Assembly: GCA_913040905.1 (NCBI GenBank) | Contig: CAJWIC010000070.1 | Coordinates: 1-7,083, forward strand | DNA: 7,083 bases | Origin: an uncultured Synechococcus sp. | GTDB taxonomy: Bacteria > Cyanobacteriota > Cyanobacteriia > PCC-6307 > Cyanobiaceae | Direction: 5' to 3' | Shown: piece after piece, positions 6,484 to 7,083 of the stretch | Numbering within the stretch: position 1 is the stretch's first letter | How the letters are laid out: each line of letters starts with the position of its first letter | Notes under the pieces: generated by a model | The model's database searches: none | What the model was told of the DNA's origin: nothing | Seen by the model: only the letters and a program-made list of their open reading frames with translations | Made by a program: the position numbers and the translations under genes

Positions 6484-7083
6484 ATCAGGAAACCCTGCTG
6501 TTCGATCCGGCCACACCGGAACCCGACGCCCTCAAGGCCGTGCTGGCCTTTCCCAGCACCTATTCGGTCGGGATCACCAGCCTCGGGTATCAGATCGTCT
6601 GGGCAACCCTCGCGCAGCGCAGCGACGTGGACGTGAGACGCCTGTTCACCGATCAGGGGGATCCCCTGCCGCGCCATTGCGATCTGTTCGGACTCTCCCT
6701 GAGCTGGGAGCTCGACGGCCCAGTACTACCGGAGCTGCTGCAGAACCAGCGCATCCCCATCTGGGCTGTGGAGCGTCGCGATGAGGACCCGATCGTCTTC
6801 GGAGGGGGGCCTGTGCTGACCGCCAACCCTGAACCGCTGGCCCCTTTCTTTGATGCGGTGCTGCTCGGGGATGGGGAGCTGCTGCTCCCCGCTTTCATTG
6901 ATGCCCTCCAGCAATGCCGAGGGGCCGACCGCCAGGCACGGCTGCGACACCTCGCTCAGGTGCCAGGGGTCTACGTGCCCGCGCTCTACACCCCGCAGTA
7001 CGACTCCGACGGGGAACTGATTGCCGTGGAACCCATCGATCCTGCGGTTCCAGCCCTGGTCGAGAAACAGACCTGGCGCGGCA
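6480..7083 (+). CDS. B12-binding/radical SAM family protein, N-terminal part (partial)
   Basis: About 201 residues of a longer protein that continues past the window. After the initiator it reads NQETLLFDPATPEPDALKAV, then VLAFPSTYSVGITSLGYQI, DLFGLSLSWELDGPVL, VFGGGPVLTANPEPLAPFFD and AVLLGDGE. The chain FGGGP...NPEPLA.FFD...GDGE is typical of the cobalamin-binding-like N-terminal domain of radical SAM proteins of the kind catalogued as TIGR03960; I assign this from memory of the family. The radical SAM CxxxCxxC motif would lie further downstream and is not seen, so catalytic competence is untested here, and the substrate is unknown. The frame has no ATG: the likely start is CTG at 6480, which overlaps the ClC stop as CTGA and has GGAG 7 nt upstream. 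GTG at 6540 is the alternative, but it would drop the conserved-looking first 20 residues. Translational coupling with ClC is likely. Confidence 0.82.
   Translation, partial: MNQETLLFDPATPEPDALKAVLAFPSTYSVGITSLGYQIVWATLAQRSDVDVRRLFTDQGDPLPRHCDLFGLSLSWELDGPVLPELLQNQRIPIWAVERRDEDPIVFGGGPVLTANPEPLAPFFDAVLLGDGELLLPAFIDALQQCRGADRQARLRHLAQVPGVYVPALYTPQYDSDGELIAVEPIDPAVPALVEKQTWRG

Overview
The window looks like a chromosomal segment of a marine picocyanobacterium, most likely marine Synechococcus. The case rests on protein style, high GC, strong G/C preference at third codon positions, few Shine-Dalgarno sites, and the combination of a group-2-like sigma factor end, a cyanobacterial phytol-kinase-type protein, AcnB-type aconitase and a cyanobacterial ClC protein. 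No species was confirmed by a search. There are no insertion sequences, tRNAs, rRNAs or CRISPR arrays, and the large genes are ordinary housekeeping genes.

Layout. Positions 1-155 hold the C-terminal end of a sigma-70 family factor (region 4, + strand). A membrane phytol/polyprenol kinase-like gene follows 14 bp later (170-823). Positions 824-1284 look empty at first but are not. They hold a small, coding-like + strand ORF (about 861-1160), a possible 23-codon ORF with a strong Shine-Dalgarno (1142-1213), and two hairpins. Both hairpins run into T-tracts on the minus strand, so they look like tandem terminators for the DAHP synthase gene (complement 1285-2352). The promoter-proximal hairpin contains a perfect CIRCE operator (TTAGCACTC-N9-GAGTGCTAA). 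A 96-bp divergent intergenic region separates DAHP synthase from acnB (2449-5031). acnB is followed after 15 bp by a ClC chloride channel/transporter gene (5047-6483). Its stop overlaps by 4 nt the start of a B12-binding/radical-SAM-type protein that leaves the window (6480-7083, apparent CTG start).

How the genes relate. DAHP synthase commits carbon to aromatic amino acids and to the quinone and tocopherol head groups. The phytol kinase-like protein would recycle phytol for tocopherol/phylloquinone tails or chlorophyll. AcnB supplies isocitrate for 2-oxoglutarate and nitrogen assimilation. ClC and the radical SAM protein appear to be co-transcribed with acnB because of tight spacing, not shared function. 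No new multi-gene system is evident. The most unusual signal is the perfect HrcA/CIRCE operator embedded in a terminator at the 3' end of a biosynthetic gene with no chaperonin gene next to it in the window.
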